Origin: Bin5 sp965221145
Lineage (GTDB): Bacteria; Chloroflexota; Anaerolineae; Caldilineales; Caldilineaceae
NCBI GenBank assembly: GCA_965221145.1
Contig: OZ244877.1
Location: forward strand, 2,356,001-2,420,000
Length of the DNA: 64,000 nucleotides
Direction: 5' to 3'
The notes beneath the pieces are model-generated. The model did not search any database. It saw only the letters and a list, made by a program, of their open reading frames with translations, and was not told the origin of the DNA. Below are positions 32,943 through 42,197 of the stretch, in pieces (within the stretch, counting starts at the first letter, position 1; each line of letters begins with the position of its first letter). The position numbers were made by a program, and so were the translations under genes.

Positions 32943-34961
32943 TCAGGCCTCGTATTCGGTGGAGGAGCTGACGAATCGCATGTTCAGGATCGTGCCCGCC
33001 AGGATGATAAAGAAGAGAATCATGCCGATGGCCGACGCCACGCCCATGCGATCCATGCGCATCGCCATGTAGTAGAGTTCCAGCGCAGGCGTATACGTGG
33101 CCGCGCCGGGGCCACCGCCGGTCGTGAGAAAGACCAACTCGAAAGTCTGCACCGCGTTGATGAAGTTCAAAATCAGTAGCAGCTTGATCTGGCCCATCAG
33201 CAGCGGCAGGTCGATGGCCCAGAAACGCTGCCACGTGCTTGCGCCGTCGACGAGACTGGCGTCGATGATTTCGTTGGAAATCGAGATGAGGCCGCCGTAG
33301 AAAATCAGCAGCGCGAAGGCGTTCACCCAAGGCACGCCGATAAAGATGATCGCGCCCAGCGACACGCTGGCGTCCCCGTACCAGACACGGGTCCACTCTT
33401 CCAGCCCGACGAGTTTGAGGCTCTCGTTGAGAAGACCGATGGCGGGATCGTAGATGTTGTTCCAGACGAGAATCTCCACGACTGCGGGCAGCACGATCGG
33501 CACGACGAAGAACGTGCGCAACCAGTATTGGGAGAATCTGTTGCGCAGGTTGAAGATGAACTCGGCCACCAGTAGCGGCATGGTCATGGTCTTCACAATC
33601 GAGACGACGACCAGAATGGCGGCATTGCGGAAGCTCGGCAGGAAGAAGCGATCCTCCAGCAGGGAGCGGAAGTTCGCCAGCCCCACCCATTCGGTGCGCG
33701 CGCCGGGATTCCAGTCGGTGAAGGCGTGATAGAGGCCGGAGAAGGCGGGATAGTAGTTGAAGGTCAGCAGGAGCGCCAGTGTCGGCAGGATCAGCAGGTA
33801 GGAGAGGCGGGCGCTCCACATCGTTTGCAGGACGCCGAATGGACCGGCCGCGCTGCGCTGCCAGACTTGCTGACCAGCGGCGGTATTGCGGGCGGCCCAG
33901 ACGGCGGCGAGGACGAGCAGGGCGAAACCGCCGAGCAGAGCGAGAGTCAGCCGCAGCCGTTGGGCTGACGAGCGCGCTGCGCTGCTGAGGGCGGCGCGGC
34001 GATCGTAGTTTCTGGCCGCGCCGGAGACCGTGCCCACCGCCAAACGGCTGCCATCCCCCGCCAGGGCGACACTCAGCACCTCCGCCTCTTGTCGGAAACG
34101 ATGCGTGAGCGTGCCATCAGCGGCGAGCAGATAGGCGCTGCCGTCCTCCGAGCCGACCAGCGCGCTGGAGCCGTCGGCGGCAAGCGAGACACTGGTGATG
34201 GCATCCTCGGCCTCAAAGGTCCAAAGTTCAGAGCCGTTTGAACCGTTGAGCAGGGTGGCCGACCCGTCGCTTGCGCCCGCCAGGATGCGAGCGCCGTTCG
34301 AGGAGACCGATACGGAGCGCACATTGTAGTCCAGCCCCGCCTGGAGCAGCGCCTTGCCCGTGCGGCTGTAGATCGTAATTAGCCCGTCATCGGAGCCGAC
34401 GACGACACGCGCCTTCTCGCCGCTGCCGTAGATGTCCACGGTCTGGACGCCGATGCCCAATTCCTCCTGCCAGAGCAGTTGGCCTTCGCCGTCCAGGGCG
34501 TAGACCGTCAGATCATCGGATGTGGCCGCGATCAGCGAGCCATCGCGGGCGACCGCGGCGTTGTTCATCGGGCGGGCAGCTTTGAATTGCCATAGAACGT
34601 TGCCCGCCCCATCGAGCAGATAAACGAAGCGATCCTCTGAAGCGACGGCCAACCACTGTCCATCCGGGGAGATGTCCACGCCCAGAATGCTGTTGTCGGC
34701 CTCGAATTGCCAGAGCAACTCGCCGGCTGCGTCGAACAGCCGCAGCGAATTGTCACGGCTGCCGACGGCGACTCGTCCGCCGTCTTCGGTGATGGCAATG
34801 GCCTCTACGCGGCTGGAGGAGGCATGTTCCCATAGCAGACCTTCCGGCGCCTGCGCGGCCAGCGGCAAGGCGATGCCCAACAGGATCGCCACAGCCAGCC
34901 CGATCGCGCCAACGGCCCGCCTGAATCGTAAGGCGCGCACCTTTGTGCGCCAACCAGACAT
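32943..34961 (-). CDS. Beta-propeller domain fused to a MalF-type sugar ABC permease
   Basis: The protein has 672 residues from ATG 34959-34961, preferred for GAGAGG upstream; earlier in-frame starts have no ribosome-binding site. Residues 14-36 form a signal anchor with possible AQA cleavage. Residues about 40-320 hold seven repeats of roughly 42 residues with LLWQF/ELWTF-type motifs and IxxDGxxLxxGS blades, a PQQ/WD40-like propeller. A helix at 337-356 leads to a complete permease (about 385-665), with EAA loop at 564-588 (ASLVDGASTWQRFWAIDLP). The propeller should lie outside the membrane, next to the binding protein. This architecture is unusual. Confidence 0.85.
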   Translation of the reverse strand: MSGWRTKVRALRFRRAVGAIGLAVAILLGIALPLAAQAPEGLLWEHASSSRVEAIAITEDGGRVAVGSRDNSLRLFDAAGELLWQFEADNSILGVDISPDGQWLAVASEDRFVYLLDGAGNVLWQFKAARPMNNAAVARDGSLIAATSDDLTVYALDGEGQLLWQEELGIGVQTVDIYGSGEKARVVVGSDDGLITIYSRTGKALLQAGLDYNVRSVSVSSNGARILAGASDGSATLLNGSNGSELWTFEAEDAITSVSLAADGSSALVGSEDGSAYLLAADGTLTHRFRQEAEVLSVALAGDGSRLAVGTVSGAARNYDRRAALSSAARSSAQRLRLTLALLGGFALLVLAAVWAARNTAAGQQVWQRSAAGPFGVLQTMWSARLSYLLILPTLALLLTFNYYPAFSGLYHAFTDWNPGARTEWVGLANFRSLLEDRFFLPSFRNAAILVVVSIVKTMTMPLLVAEFIFNLRNRFSQYWLRTFFVVPIVLPAVVEILVWNNIYDPAIGLLNESLKLVGLEEWTRVWYGDASVSLGAIIFIGVPWVNAFALLIFYGGLISISNEIIDASLVDGASTWQRFWAIDLPLLMGQIKLLLILNFINAVQTFELVFLTTGGGPGAATYTPALELYYMAMRMDRMGVASAIGMILFFIILAGTILNMRFVSSSTEYEA

Positions 34962-35107
34962 GCCGCCCTCTCGCAAGAGCGGCATGTCTGATCTACTACT
35001 CTGCAGTTGTTTCTTGCTTGACGCTTGATGCGATGACAAGCTCATTGACAGTCGTTCATAGTAGCTGGTTTTGCGTCCTCCGACCTATGGCGGAGGCAAA
35101 GTCAAAC

Positions 35108-36838
35108 TTAGTACGGCCCGGCCGCGACCCAGCCCGGCGGGCGCTTTTCGGGGCTGTCCAGGTCCTCATGTGTCAGGTTGAGGTACTCGAGCAGGCCGTC
35201 GAAGTTGTCCTCAAGCAGAGCCTGGTAGCCTTCCGCGAACTCCTCGGCGGTCAGCTTGCCCTCGAAGAACTCCTGCACCATGATCGACCATTCACGCTTC
35301 GTCTCTTCATACTTGAAGAAGCCGCGAGCCACGGCGTCGCCGGGCGCGCCGGGCTTCTCATAGTTGCCGACAAAGACGCTTGTGGCGAATATCTCCTTCC
35401 ACTCGCCAGGAAGTTCCACATTCTTGATCAGCGGTGGGCCGGCGATTCCGCCCCGCAGATTCTCGGGATCCAGCTTGTTTTCGAGGAAGATTTTCATACC
35501 TTGAGGGCTGGTCCAGAACATGACGAAGTCCACTTCCAGGTCATTCTGGGCGCGGTCTTTCAAGGGCAACGCTAGGTAGCCTTGTGTCAACTCATTGGCG
35601 CGCGCCGTTCCTTGCACGCAGGGGCCTTCGATGTTGGGGAAGGCGAAGCGGCCGTATTCAAACTCGACGGCTGCGGCCGAATCCTCTTCTGTTACCTCAG
35701 CCTTGCCGCCGTACTCGCCCTGCGCCAGTGAACGGATGTCCTTGGGCAGGCTGGTGAAGATGCCGCCATGCACCATGCGCATGGCCGCCTTTTGGATGAG
35801 GAAAAGCGGATAGGCATCGGCCATGCCGGCCCAGCCTTCGGGCACAAAGCCGTTCTCGGTGACGAAGACGCGGCCGATCTGCTCCATCATATCGACGGTA
35901 CATTCGTTGTTGAAATTAATATCCCCCTCGCGCAAGGCTCCGAGGTGCCGAGCGATGTTGATGGAGACGCGGTCGGGGTCATCGTTGCGCACGTCGGTGG
36001 GGTCGTATGTCCACACGTCGTCGATCCCCTCGCGGAAGCACCAGTCCCCTTCCTGGCATTGGATGATCTGCAATTCGTCGCGGTGGTACTGGTCCATGGC
36101 CGAGCGCATCAGCCAGGGCATGCGTCCTCCCCCCCAGATCTGTTCGGTCGTGCCCTCTATGGCGATAGGGATGATGCCGGCGTCGCGCAACTTCTCGTTC
36201 CAGCCGACGAACTGGTCCCAGGTGGGGCGCGGCGGGACATCGGTGATGCCGGCCTGTTCAAAGAGCGCCTTGTTGTAGAGCCAGAAAGTCTGAACCGACA
36301 TGTAGGGCATGGTGAACATCTGGCCGGTATTGGGGTCGCGCACCAGATTCAGGCCCCACTCTTGAAAGCTGTCTTCCCACATCTCGCCGGTGTAGGGATT
36401 CTCCTTGTTGAGGTAAGGCCCCCAGTTGACCAGACGTCCCTCCTGTGCGAACTCGCGCAGATGGGGCGATTCGACAATCGACACGCGCGGCACTTCCGAC
36501 GTGAACTGCGTGCGGATCCACTGCAAGTAGGCATCAACGCCCGGGGCCTTCAACTCGACCAGGACGTTCACGTTCGGGTGCAACTCCATGTAGGCGTCGG
36601 CAATCGCCTGGTAGGTCTGCACATCGTTGGAGGCGATGCTTACGACGATTTCGCCGCTCATCTCCATCGCCTCTTCTTCGGCCTCCTCAATTTCCACGAC
36701 TTCCTCTTCGGAGGCCGCTTCTTCCACGGCTGCGGGGGCCTCATCTGCGGCTCCGGTTTCTGCCGGCGCGCCGCAAGCGGCCAGGAAGACCAGCGCCACC
36801 AGCAGGAGCAGGCCGAGAACGGTTCGGTAATGTCTCAT
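35108..36838 (-). CDS. Sugar ABC transporter substrate-binding lipoprotein
   Basis: The protein has 576 residues, larger than usual for the family (about 430). The lipobox is FLAAC with Cys22; AAAGGATG precedes the ATG. A Glu-rich linker follows (about 30-62). The mature fold is a type II carbohydrate-binding protein (SBP_bac_1), opening with IVVSIASNDVQTYQAIADAY. It is encoded just upstream of the two permeases with a 146-nt gap and should deliver an oligosaccharide or polyol to them. Its size could mean a bulky ligand or contact with the propeller domain. Confidence 0.85.
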   Translation of the reverse strand: MRHYRTVLGLLLLVALVFLAACGAPAETGAADEAPAAVEEAASEEEVVEIEEAEEEAMEMSGEIVVSIASNDVQTYQAIADAYMELHPNVNVLVELKAPGVDAYLQWIRTQFTSEVPRVSIVESPHLREFAQEGRLVNWGPYLNKENPYTGEMWEDSFQEWGLNLVRDPNTGQMFTMPYMSVQTFWLYNKALFEQAGITDVPPRPTWDQFVGWNEKLRDAGIIPIAIEGTTEQIWGGGRMPWLMRSAMDQYHRDELQIIQCQEGDWCFREGIDDVWTYDPTDVRNDDPDRVSINIARHLGALREGDINFNNECTVDMMEQIGRVFVTENGFVPEGWAGMADAYPLFLIQKAAMRMVHGGIFTSLPKDIRSLAQGEYGGKAEVTEEDSAAAVEFEYGRFAFPNIEGPCVQGTARANELTQGYLALPLKDRAQNDLEVDFVMFWTSPQGMKIFLENKLDPENLRGGIAGPPLIKNVELPGEWKEIFATSVFVGNYEKPGAPGDAVARGFFKYEETKREWSIMVQEFFEGKLTAEEFAEGYQALLEDNFDGLLEYLNLTHEDLDSPEKRPPGWVAAGPY

Positions 36839-37007
36839 CGTTTCATCCTTTCGGTTTGTCTGTTAATGAATTGTATTTGCACGCTTCCCGCTGCGCCGTT
36901 TTCGGCCAGAATCGACCTGCGCAGCGCATGGGTGTCACTGGCAAAGACGGCGAATGTGTGTCGAATGTTCGCCGCCTGTCAACGCTGTCGTCGTTAATTC
37001 GCCGCGT

Positions 37008-37793
37008 TCATTGTTCGGCAAACGGAAACGTGCCCGCGTAACCCAGCGTCTCCAGCGTGAACTGGGGATTGCTGACGAACTTTATGCCGGGAAACATCGG
37101 GTTCTGCTGGTAATGCAGAACGATATTGGCCCGAATTTCGCCATCCGGATCCGGTCCCATCTTTGCGCCCTGGTGCAGAATGTGGCTGTAGAAGACGACC
37201 GCATCACCGGCCATCGGGTGCAGATGGGCCAAGTCCTGCTCGTCGCACCAACGCTGGAAAGGATCGTTGCGATCTTCCGTGTAGCGCAGGAATGGGATCA
37301 GTTCATCCGGCACAGGGCGGTCGAGGCAGTTCTTTACGAAGGTCAGCCGCGCCCGATCCGGCGTGTTGTCGGTCAGGTAAAATGTCGAGTTGACGCAGAG
37401 ACCGCGGCTAGGATTCCGCGCCTCGGATTTCTGCGCCTGATAGTAGTAGTCGTAAAAATCCATGTGCCATTCCTGCGTGTAGGCCGCAGGGTTGACGTGG
37501 GCGCGTAGACTACGCAACTGGCACTGTTTGCCCATGATGGCGTGCAGATAGGGCGCCACGCTTTCGTGTCCGACCAACTCCCCCGCCAGTTCAGGCTCCA
37601 GCGCCAGCAACTTTTCGAAGGCGACGTTGCCGACGCCGTTGCTGATCTCATACGCGCCGCGGTCGTAAAGGGCGTAGAGGACCGTCTTCCACTGTTCCAC
37701 CCGCTCCATCGGCAGGGCATTGGGAATCAGAATGAAGCCGTCACGGTCGAGTTGATCGAGCCGCTCTTGAATCTCACTGGCTGTTGCAGTCAT
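37008..37793 (-). CDS. Phytanoyl-CoA dioxygenase family oxygenase
   Basis: The protein has about 261 residues. ATG 37791-37793 is chosen as start; an alternative in-frame start at 37814 adds seven residues, and neither has an ideal ribosome-binding site. Iron-binding residues are visible in EWHMDFYDYYYQ (His-x-Asp) and the distal His in SHILHQGAKMG, followed by the 2-oxoglutarate Arg in EIRANIVLHYQQ. It belongs to a different branch from the 19.9-21.5 kb pair. Placed between sugar-transport and Gfo/Idh/MocA genes, it may hydroxylate an imported compound. Confidence 0.8.
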   Translation of the reverse strand: MTATASEIQERLDQLDRDGFILIPNALPMERVEQWKTVLYALYDRGAYEISNGVGNVAFEKLLALEPELAGELVGHESVAPYLHAIMGKQCQLRSLRAHVNPAAYTQEWHMDFYDYYYQAQKSEARNPSRGLCVNSTFYLTDNTPDRARLTFVKNCLDRPVPDELIPFLRYTEDRNDPFQRWCDEQDLAHLHPMAGDAVVFYSHILHQGAKMGPDPDGEIRANIVLHYQQNPMFPGIKFVSNPQFTLETLGYAGTFPFAEQ

Positions 37794-37876
37794 AGCCCAT
37801 CGGGTCTCCAGCATTTTTCTGTATTGCGTAGTGCGTATTGCGTGGGAATGCTTCTCGCCAGTCCAGCCTGCAACGC

Positions 37877-38875
37877 TCAGCCGACCGGCACTTCCTCGAC
37901 GCGGCCGCTGTGATGTGAGCGGATGGCCGCTTCGATGATCTCTTGCACGGCCAGCCCATCGTGCCCGGAGGCGTCGATCTCCTCACGCGGCGCCCCGTCA
38001 TCGACCTGCTCGATCCAGCGGTTGATGCGGTTGGTGAACGTGGCGTCGAACCCGCTGAGGCCGCCCATGATGCTGTTGCGCACGACGGTCAGTTCGTCGC
38101 TCTGGCGGGGGTAGAGCGTCAACTCTTGGTATAAGTTGTCCAGGACGAAGCGGCCTGCGGTACCCATCACCTCGCAACGCTCCAGGTTGTGGCGCGGGTT
38201 GGTGTCGTAGCTGCCGGTCAGGTGGCCGATGACGCCGTTGGCGAACTCCAGATTGACTTGCGCGTTCGAGTAGCAGACGCGGCCCGGCGCCTGGTTGAAG
38301 AAGGCCTGCACGCGGCGCACGTCGCCACAGAAGTAGCGCATGATGTCGAGGCTGTGCGGGTGGAGAGCGCGGATGTGAAACCAGGGCGACGTGTCGTTGG
38401 GATTGCCGATCCACATCGTCATGTTCATCAGCAAGAGGTCGCCCAGTTTGCCCTCCTGCACCCACTGCTTGGCCTTTGCCGCCGGCGGCACGAAGCGGTG
38501 GTTCAGATTGATGCCGAAATAGAGGCCGGTCTCGTCAGCCTTGGCCACCATCTTGCGCGCCGATTCGATGTCGTTCGAGATCGGCTTTTCGCATAGCACG
38601 TGCAAGCCCGCCTCAAGGCATTCCATAACCGGCTCGAAGTGGTGGCCGCCGTTTTCCGGCCCGGCGGTGGTGACGCTGACGGCATCCAGTTCAAAGCTCT
38701 TGATCAGTTCGGCGACGCTGTGGAAGGCGGGCACGCCGAACCGTGCGGAGGCCGCGGCGGCGCGTTCCTTGTCCATATCACAGACAGCGACCAGTTGCGC
38801 CCGCTCGCTGGCCTGGTAGACGCCGGCATGCGTGTTGCCGATATTGCCCATTCCAATCGTTGCTACGTTCAGCAC
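37877..38875 (-). CDS. Gfo/Idh/MocA family oxidoreductase
   Basis: The protein has 332 residues, starting at GTG with GAGGAGGAGG upstream. The dinucleotide-binding motif is VATIGMGNIGNTHAG. The conserved Lys lies in HVLCEKPISNDIESA, and the substrate-domain His in HIRALHPHSLDIMRYF. It should act on a sugar or cyclitol with NAD(P). It is distinct from the paralogue at 30.8 kb. Neighbouring dioxygenase genes on both sides suggest a catabolic unit. Confidence 0.87.
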   Translation of the reverse strand: MLNVATIGMGNIGNTHAGVYQASERAQLVAVCDMDKERAAAASARFGVPAFHSVAELIKSFELDAVSVTTAGPENGGHHFEPVMECLEAGLHVLCEKPISNDIESARKMVAKADETGLYFGINLNHRFVPPAAKAKQWVQEGKLGDLLLMNMTMWIGNPNDTSPWFHIRALHPHSLDIMRYFCGDVRRVQAFFNQAPGRVCYSNAQVNLEFANGVIGHLTGSYDTNPRHNLERCEVMGTAGRFVLDNLYQELTLYPRQSDELTVVRNSIMGGLSGFDATFTNRINRWIEQVDDGAPREEIDASGHDGLAVQEIIEAAIRSHHSGRVEEVPVG

Positions 38876-39013
38876 GAAGCCTCCTCCTCAGCGTGGAGCG
38901 GATAGTTGTGGTTGGCGGGCGGTGAGAGATAAAACAATAGTGGCGGGAATCCTAGCATGAAGAATATCAGGTGTCAATTGGCGAGCGCATTAAATTGGAG
39001 GTCGAGTGGCCGC

Positions 39014-39859
39014 CTACTGATCGTCTGCGAAACGTTCGGCCAGTTTCTTCTCAAAAGGCTTCGTCCCGTGATAGATGAGCGGATTCTGGCGGTCGTCGTC
39101 CAGCACGTCGCCGATCGCGTAGCTGGCGAACTGTTCATCGGTGAGGATGTTCTGAATGCCGTTGAAGGTGCAGCCGTCCGGCATGAAGCAGCAGGTCATC
39201 GCCCGCCGCCAGCCGGGGGTCATGTTGGCGCCGGCGCCGTGCGCGATCAAGCCGTTGTGGAAGGAGCAGCAGCCGGCCTTCATCTCCGCCGGGGCCGCCA
39301 TCGTGTCCTTCCATTGGGGATAGACACGGAAGATGTCGCCGATATTTTCGCCGATGCTGACGTTGTCGAAAGTGGCCGTCTTGTGGCTGCCGGGCAGAAA
39401 ATAGAGACTGCCGTTTTGCAGCGTGGCGTCGTCGAGAGCGACCCAGAGGCTGAGCGTCTCACGCGAGGAGTAGGACCAGAATGGATTGTCCAGGTGCCAG
39501 CCGGTGGGGTTGGCCCAGGGCTGTTTGATCAACGCCTGATCATGCCAGAGGCGCATGCCCTCCACGCCCGCCAGGTCTGCGGCCATCTTGCCGAGACGCG
39601 GGTACAGGAGCAGCCGCCTCACATCTATATTGTCTTGCTAGAGGTTGACGCGCTGGACAAAGACATAATCGTAGTAACTTTCCTCGCGACCCTCATCGAC
39701 TTCCTGATGCAACATGCGTTGCTTGCCGCGTTGACGCACGGCCCCGTCCACCGCCTGCCGCCACGTTTCCACCTCTTGCGGCGTTAGGAAATCGTGGACG
39801 ACGACGAATCCGTTTTCCCGGTATGAACTGATCTGATCTTGGGTTAGCTGTGTGTTCAT
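39014..39859 (-). pseudogene. Phytanoyl-CoA dioxygenase gene interrupted by one in-frame TAG
   Basis: Start ATG 39857-39859 has GTGAGGGA upstream. Codons 1-73 read a PhyH N-terminus, YRENGFVVVHDFLTPQEVE and DYVFVQRVNL. Codon 74 is TAG (39638-39640). The same frame then continues QDNIDVRRLLLYPRLG and GWHLDNPFWSY (iron His-x-Asp) to the end at 39014. PhyH proteins usually have Trp after the NL at this place, so TGG to TAG, one transition, explains the stop. It is otherwise full length (281 codons). It is either a recent pseudogene, an assembly error or a readthrough gene. Confidence 0.8.
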
Positions 39860-39934
39860 TTTTCCCTCACTGGGAGCGGCGGTAAGTCGGCTGTTTGAAC
39901 CCTTGGCGTTCGAAGCGCACCGCAACGGGAAAGA

Positions 39935-39964
39935 GTAGAGCCGACACGGTTGCGTCGGCCCTAC
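39935..39964. repeat. Hairpin-forming inverted repeat downstream of the binding-protein gene
   Basis: The arms GTAGAGCCGAC and GTCGGCCCTAC pair over 11 bp with one mismatch, with an 8-nt loop. It lies between the dpp-type binding-protein gene and the dioxygenase gene on the minus strand. It has no T-run but could stabilise the mRNA end or be a REP-like dispersed element. Confidence 0.45.
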
Positions 39965-40004
39965 CCCTTGTCAATCGGTCGTGCAACCTACCTCTTCGTC
40001 TGGC

Positions 40005-41837
40005 CTATTCCGCCGGTCCAAGCTGTCCGGTCAGGATCTGAATGACAACGAAGGAGTCAGCGTAAGGGCTGTTGACGTAGATGGGATCGCCCTCCGGCAG
40101 CCAACCGCTGGCAAAGCGACTGGGGACCGGGTTGTTGCCGTAGCGTTCCCATAGCGGGATCTGCGGCAGCATTTCGTTGTAGGCCAGTGCGATCGTGTCC
40201 AGCGCCTCGATCTGCATGGCCGCGTCGCCGCCGGAGCCTGCTTCCTTGGTCAGCGCCCACAAGTCCACGTCGCCGACGCTGTCGGTGCTGACGCTCAGGT
40301 CGAAGGACATGCCGGGCAGCTCGATGCTGCCGGTGCCGCCGGCTGCGGCGACGCCTGTAGCGGCGGCGTTGTGCGTGCTTAGGTTGTTCTCATAGGAGAA
40401 GGACGGATGCGGGTTGCCAGCGCCCCAGCCGCGAATCGCCAGTTCGAATTTGCCTTCGTTCACGTCGATCGGGTGCTGCTGGAAGTTCACGCCGCGGAAG
40501 CTGGTCTTGAAGCCGAAGGCGGTCAGCTGCTCGGCCACGTTCTCAGCGGCGGCAGACCAGTCGGAATACTCGGCCGGCGCGGTCAGATCCCACTCCATGC
40601 GCGCGCCCGTGTCGTCCATCCACACGCCGTCATCGTCGCGGCTGAAACCGATGTCGAGCAACATCTGCTCCGCCAACTCCAAGTCCTGGCTGTACGGGTT
40701 CAGATTGGCGAGCGCATCATCACTCAACCACAGCGGGGTCAGATTGTCGGAGAAGCCGCACATGCAGTCGGTGGCAACGCCCGATTCGGCCAACGAGACG
40801 AAAGCGTTTTCTTCAAAATTGATGGCGTAGGCCAGGGCCTGGCGCACCTCTTTCATCTCAAAGGGGTGCATCGTGTGGTTGAAGTACAGGGCGGGGCCGC
40901 TGTAAATCGGCGCACGGATGATGCGATAGCCCAGGGACATGAACTCCCGCTCGGTGGCGGGCGGGAAGCCGTGCGTGGCATAGTCGACATCGCCGGAAAG
41001 CACCAGCGGCGTGACCACCGGCGTCTCACCGTTGTAGTTGACCATGCGGTCGAAGCGTACCGTGTCGGCCCAGTAGGAAGTCTCAACCTTGTTGAGAATC
41101 ATCTGGGACTCGGTGATGCTGCTCGGGTCAATGGCGTAGGGACCCAGCACGACCATCTCATCGGGGCGCAGTTCGTTGAATTCTTGCAGCAACTGCTTCC
41201 AATCGTCGTCCTCGTTGGTCATGCCTGCTTCGACCAGATCACGCGTGCGCTGGGCGAAGTCGCCGTAGACCGAGGAGGCGGTGATATGTACCTCGCGCAG
41301 GACGCGGCGAGGCACTGTTGTGGACGGCCCGCTGAGGACAAAGTCGACCGTATGGTCATCCACGGCCTGCACGTCACTGAGGAAGCGCCAGACGCTCTGG
41401 CTGAGCAGCCGCGAGATCGAGAAGGTGTCGACGACATCCTGAGAGGTGAAGGCGCTGCCGTCGCTCCATGCCGCGCCCTGGATCAGGCTGACGCGCAAGG
41501 TGACGTCATCAACCCACTCCCAGGCCTCACCGGCCACGGGCAGCCAACTCCCATCGGCCCACAGGAACATGAACAGCGGCGGCTCCATCAGCGCACGGTA
41601 GATGCCCAAGGTCATGCCGTTCGTGACCCAGGTGTTGAAATGGCCGGTGGGCGGGGGCGAATAGGGCCAGGCCGGATGGAACTCGGCGACGCCGCTTCCC
41701 GCGCCGGCGGCTGGGGCGGCCTCTTCCTGCGCCGCGGCCGGAGCCGCCTCGCCGCCGCCTGTGTCGGCTGCCGGGCCGCAAGCGCTGATGATCAGCGCAG
41801 CAATCAGCGCGATGGCAAGCAAAAATCTTCGGTTCAT
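40005..41837 (-). CDS. Peptide/nickel-type (SBP_bac_5) ABC substrate-binding lipoprotein
   Basis: The protein has 610 residues with AGGAGGAAAC upstream. The signal peptide ends in the lipobox IISAC (Cys20), then an Ala/Glu-rich linker. Family-5 features include the early VTLRVSLIQGAAWSDGSAFT block and DVVDTFSISRLL, then later VRQALAYAINFEE and the C-terminal ALAYNEMLPQIPLWERY. It captures peptides, opines or oligosaccharides outside the membrane. The matching B, C, D and F genes lie directly upstream on the same strand. Confidence 0.9.
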   Translation of the reverse strand: MNRRFLLAIALIAALIISACGPAADTGGGEAAPAAAQEEAAPAAGAGSGVAEFHPAWPYSPPPTGHFNTWVTNGMTLGIYRALMEPPLFMFLWADGSWLPVAGEAWEWVDDVTLRVSLIQGAAWSDGSAFTSQDVVDTFSISRLLSQSVWRFLSDVQAVDDHTVDFVLSGPSTTVPRRVLREVHITASSVYGDFAQRTRDLVEAGMTNEDDDWKQLLQEFNELRPDEMVVLGPYAIDPSSITESQMILNKVETSYWADTVRFDRMVNYNGETPVVTPLVLSGDVDYATHGFPPATEREFMSLGYRIIRAPIYSGPALYFNHTMHPFEMKEVRQALAYAINFEENAFVSLAESGVATDCMCGFSDNLTPLWLSDDALANLNPYSQDLELAEQMLLDIGFSRDDDGVWMDDTGARMEWDLTAPAEYSDWSAAAENVAEQLTAFGFKTSFRGVNFQQHPIDVNEGKFELAIRGWGAGNPHPSFSYENNLSTHNAAATGVAAAGGTGSIELPGMSFDLSVSTDSVGDVDLWALTKEAGSGGDAAMQIEALDTIALAYNEMLPQIPLWERYGNNPVPSRFASGWLPEGDPIYVNSPYADSFVVIQILTGQLGPAE

Positions 41838-41936
41838 TGTGTTTCCTCCTTAAGGAACTCAAGCAAAATGTATTTGTATCGAAAAGGAAAGAGCGATCAA
41901 TCTTGAGTGAGCAGTCGCAAAGCCTGACCGGCTGAA

Positions 41937-42128
41937 CTACTGCTCCCGACTCTTTCCCCAACGCACGAGTAAAACAACCACAAGCAGGTATATGAGGCCG
42001 ATGACCAGAGTGAACTGCGTGATCGCATACTCGGCGCTCCCCTTCTTAAGAAAGAGCAGCAGGGCGCCGGCGACAAAGGCGATGTAAAAGCCGATTTGAA
42101 ATGCCGCTCTGCCGAGAAATGGATCCAT
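41937..42128 (-). CDS. Small two-helix membrane protein in the dpp-type operon
   Basis: The protein has 63 residues with AGGAAAAC before the ATG. It has two hydrophobic helices (about 11-26 and 39-55) separated by KKGSAEYAITQF. The C-terminus ends WGKSREQ. No family is recognised. It lies between the second ATPase gene and the binding-protein gene of the importer on the same strand, so it may be a small accessory subunit or only co-transcribed. Confidence 0.6.
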   Translation of the reverse strand: MDPFLGRAAFQIGFYIAFVAGALLLFLKKGSAEYAITQFTLVIGLIYLLVVVLLVRWGKSREQ

Positions 42129-42197
42129 GTTTTCCTGTTGCGTATTCCGTATGTCGAACTGTCTGGCCGCCGGCGCAGAGCGAATGCGAGAGTACCT

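Noticed and set aside
39638..39640. TAG read as pyrrolysine, tempting because corrinoid methyltransferase genes are in the window
   Set aside because: The codon lies in an oxygenase at an expected Trp position, the corrinoid methyltransferase has no internal TAG, and no pylT, pylS or pylBCD genes are seen.
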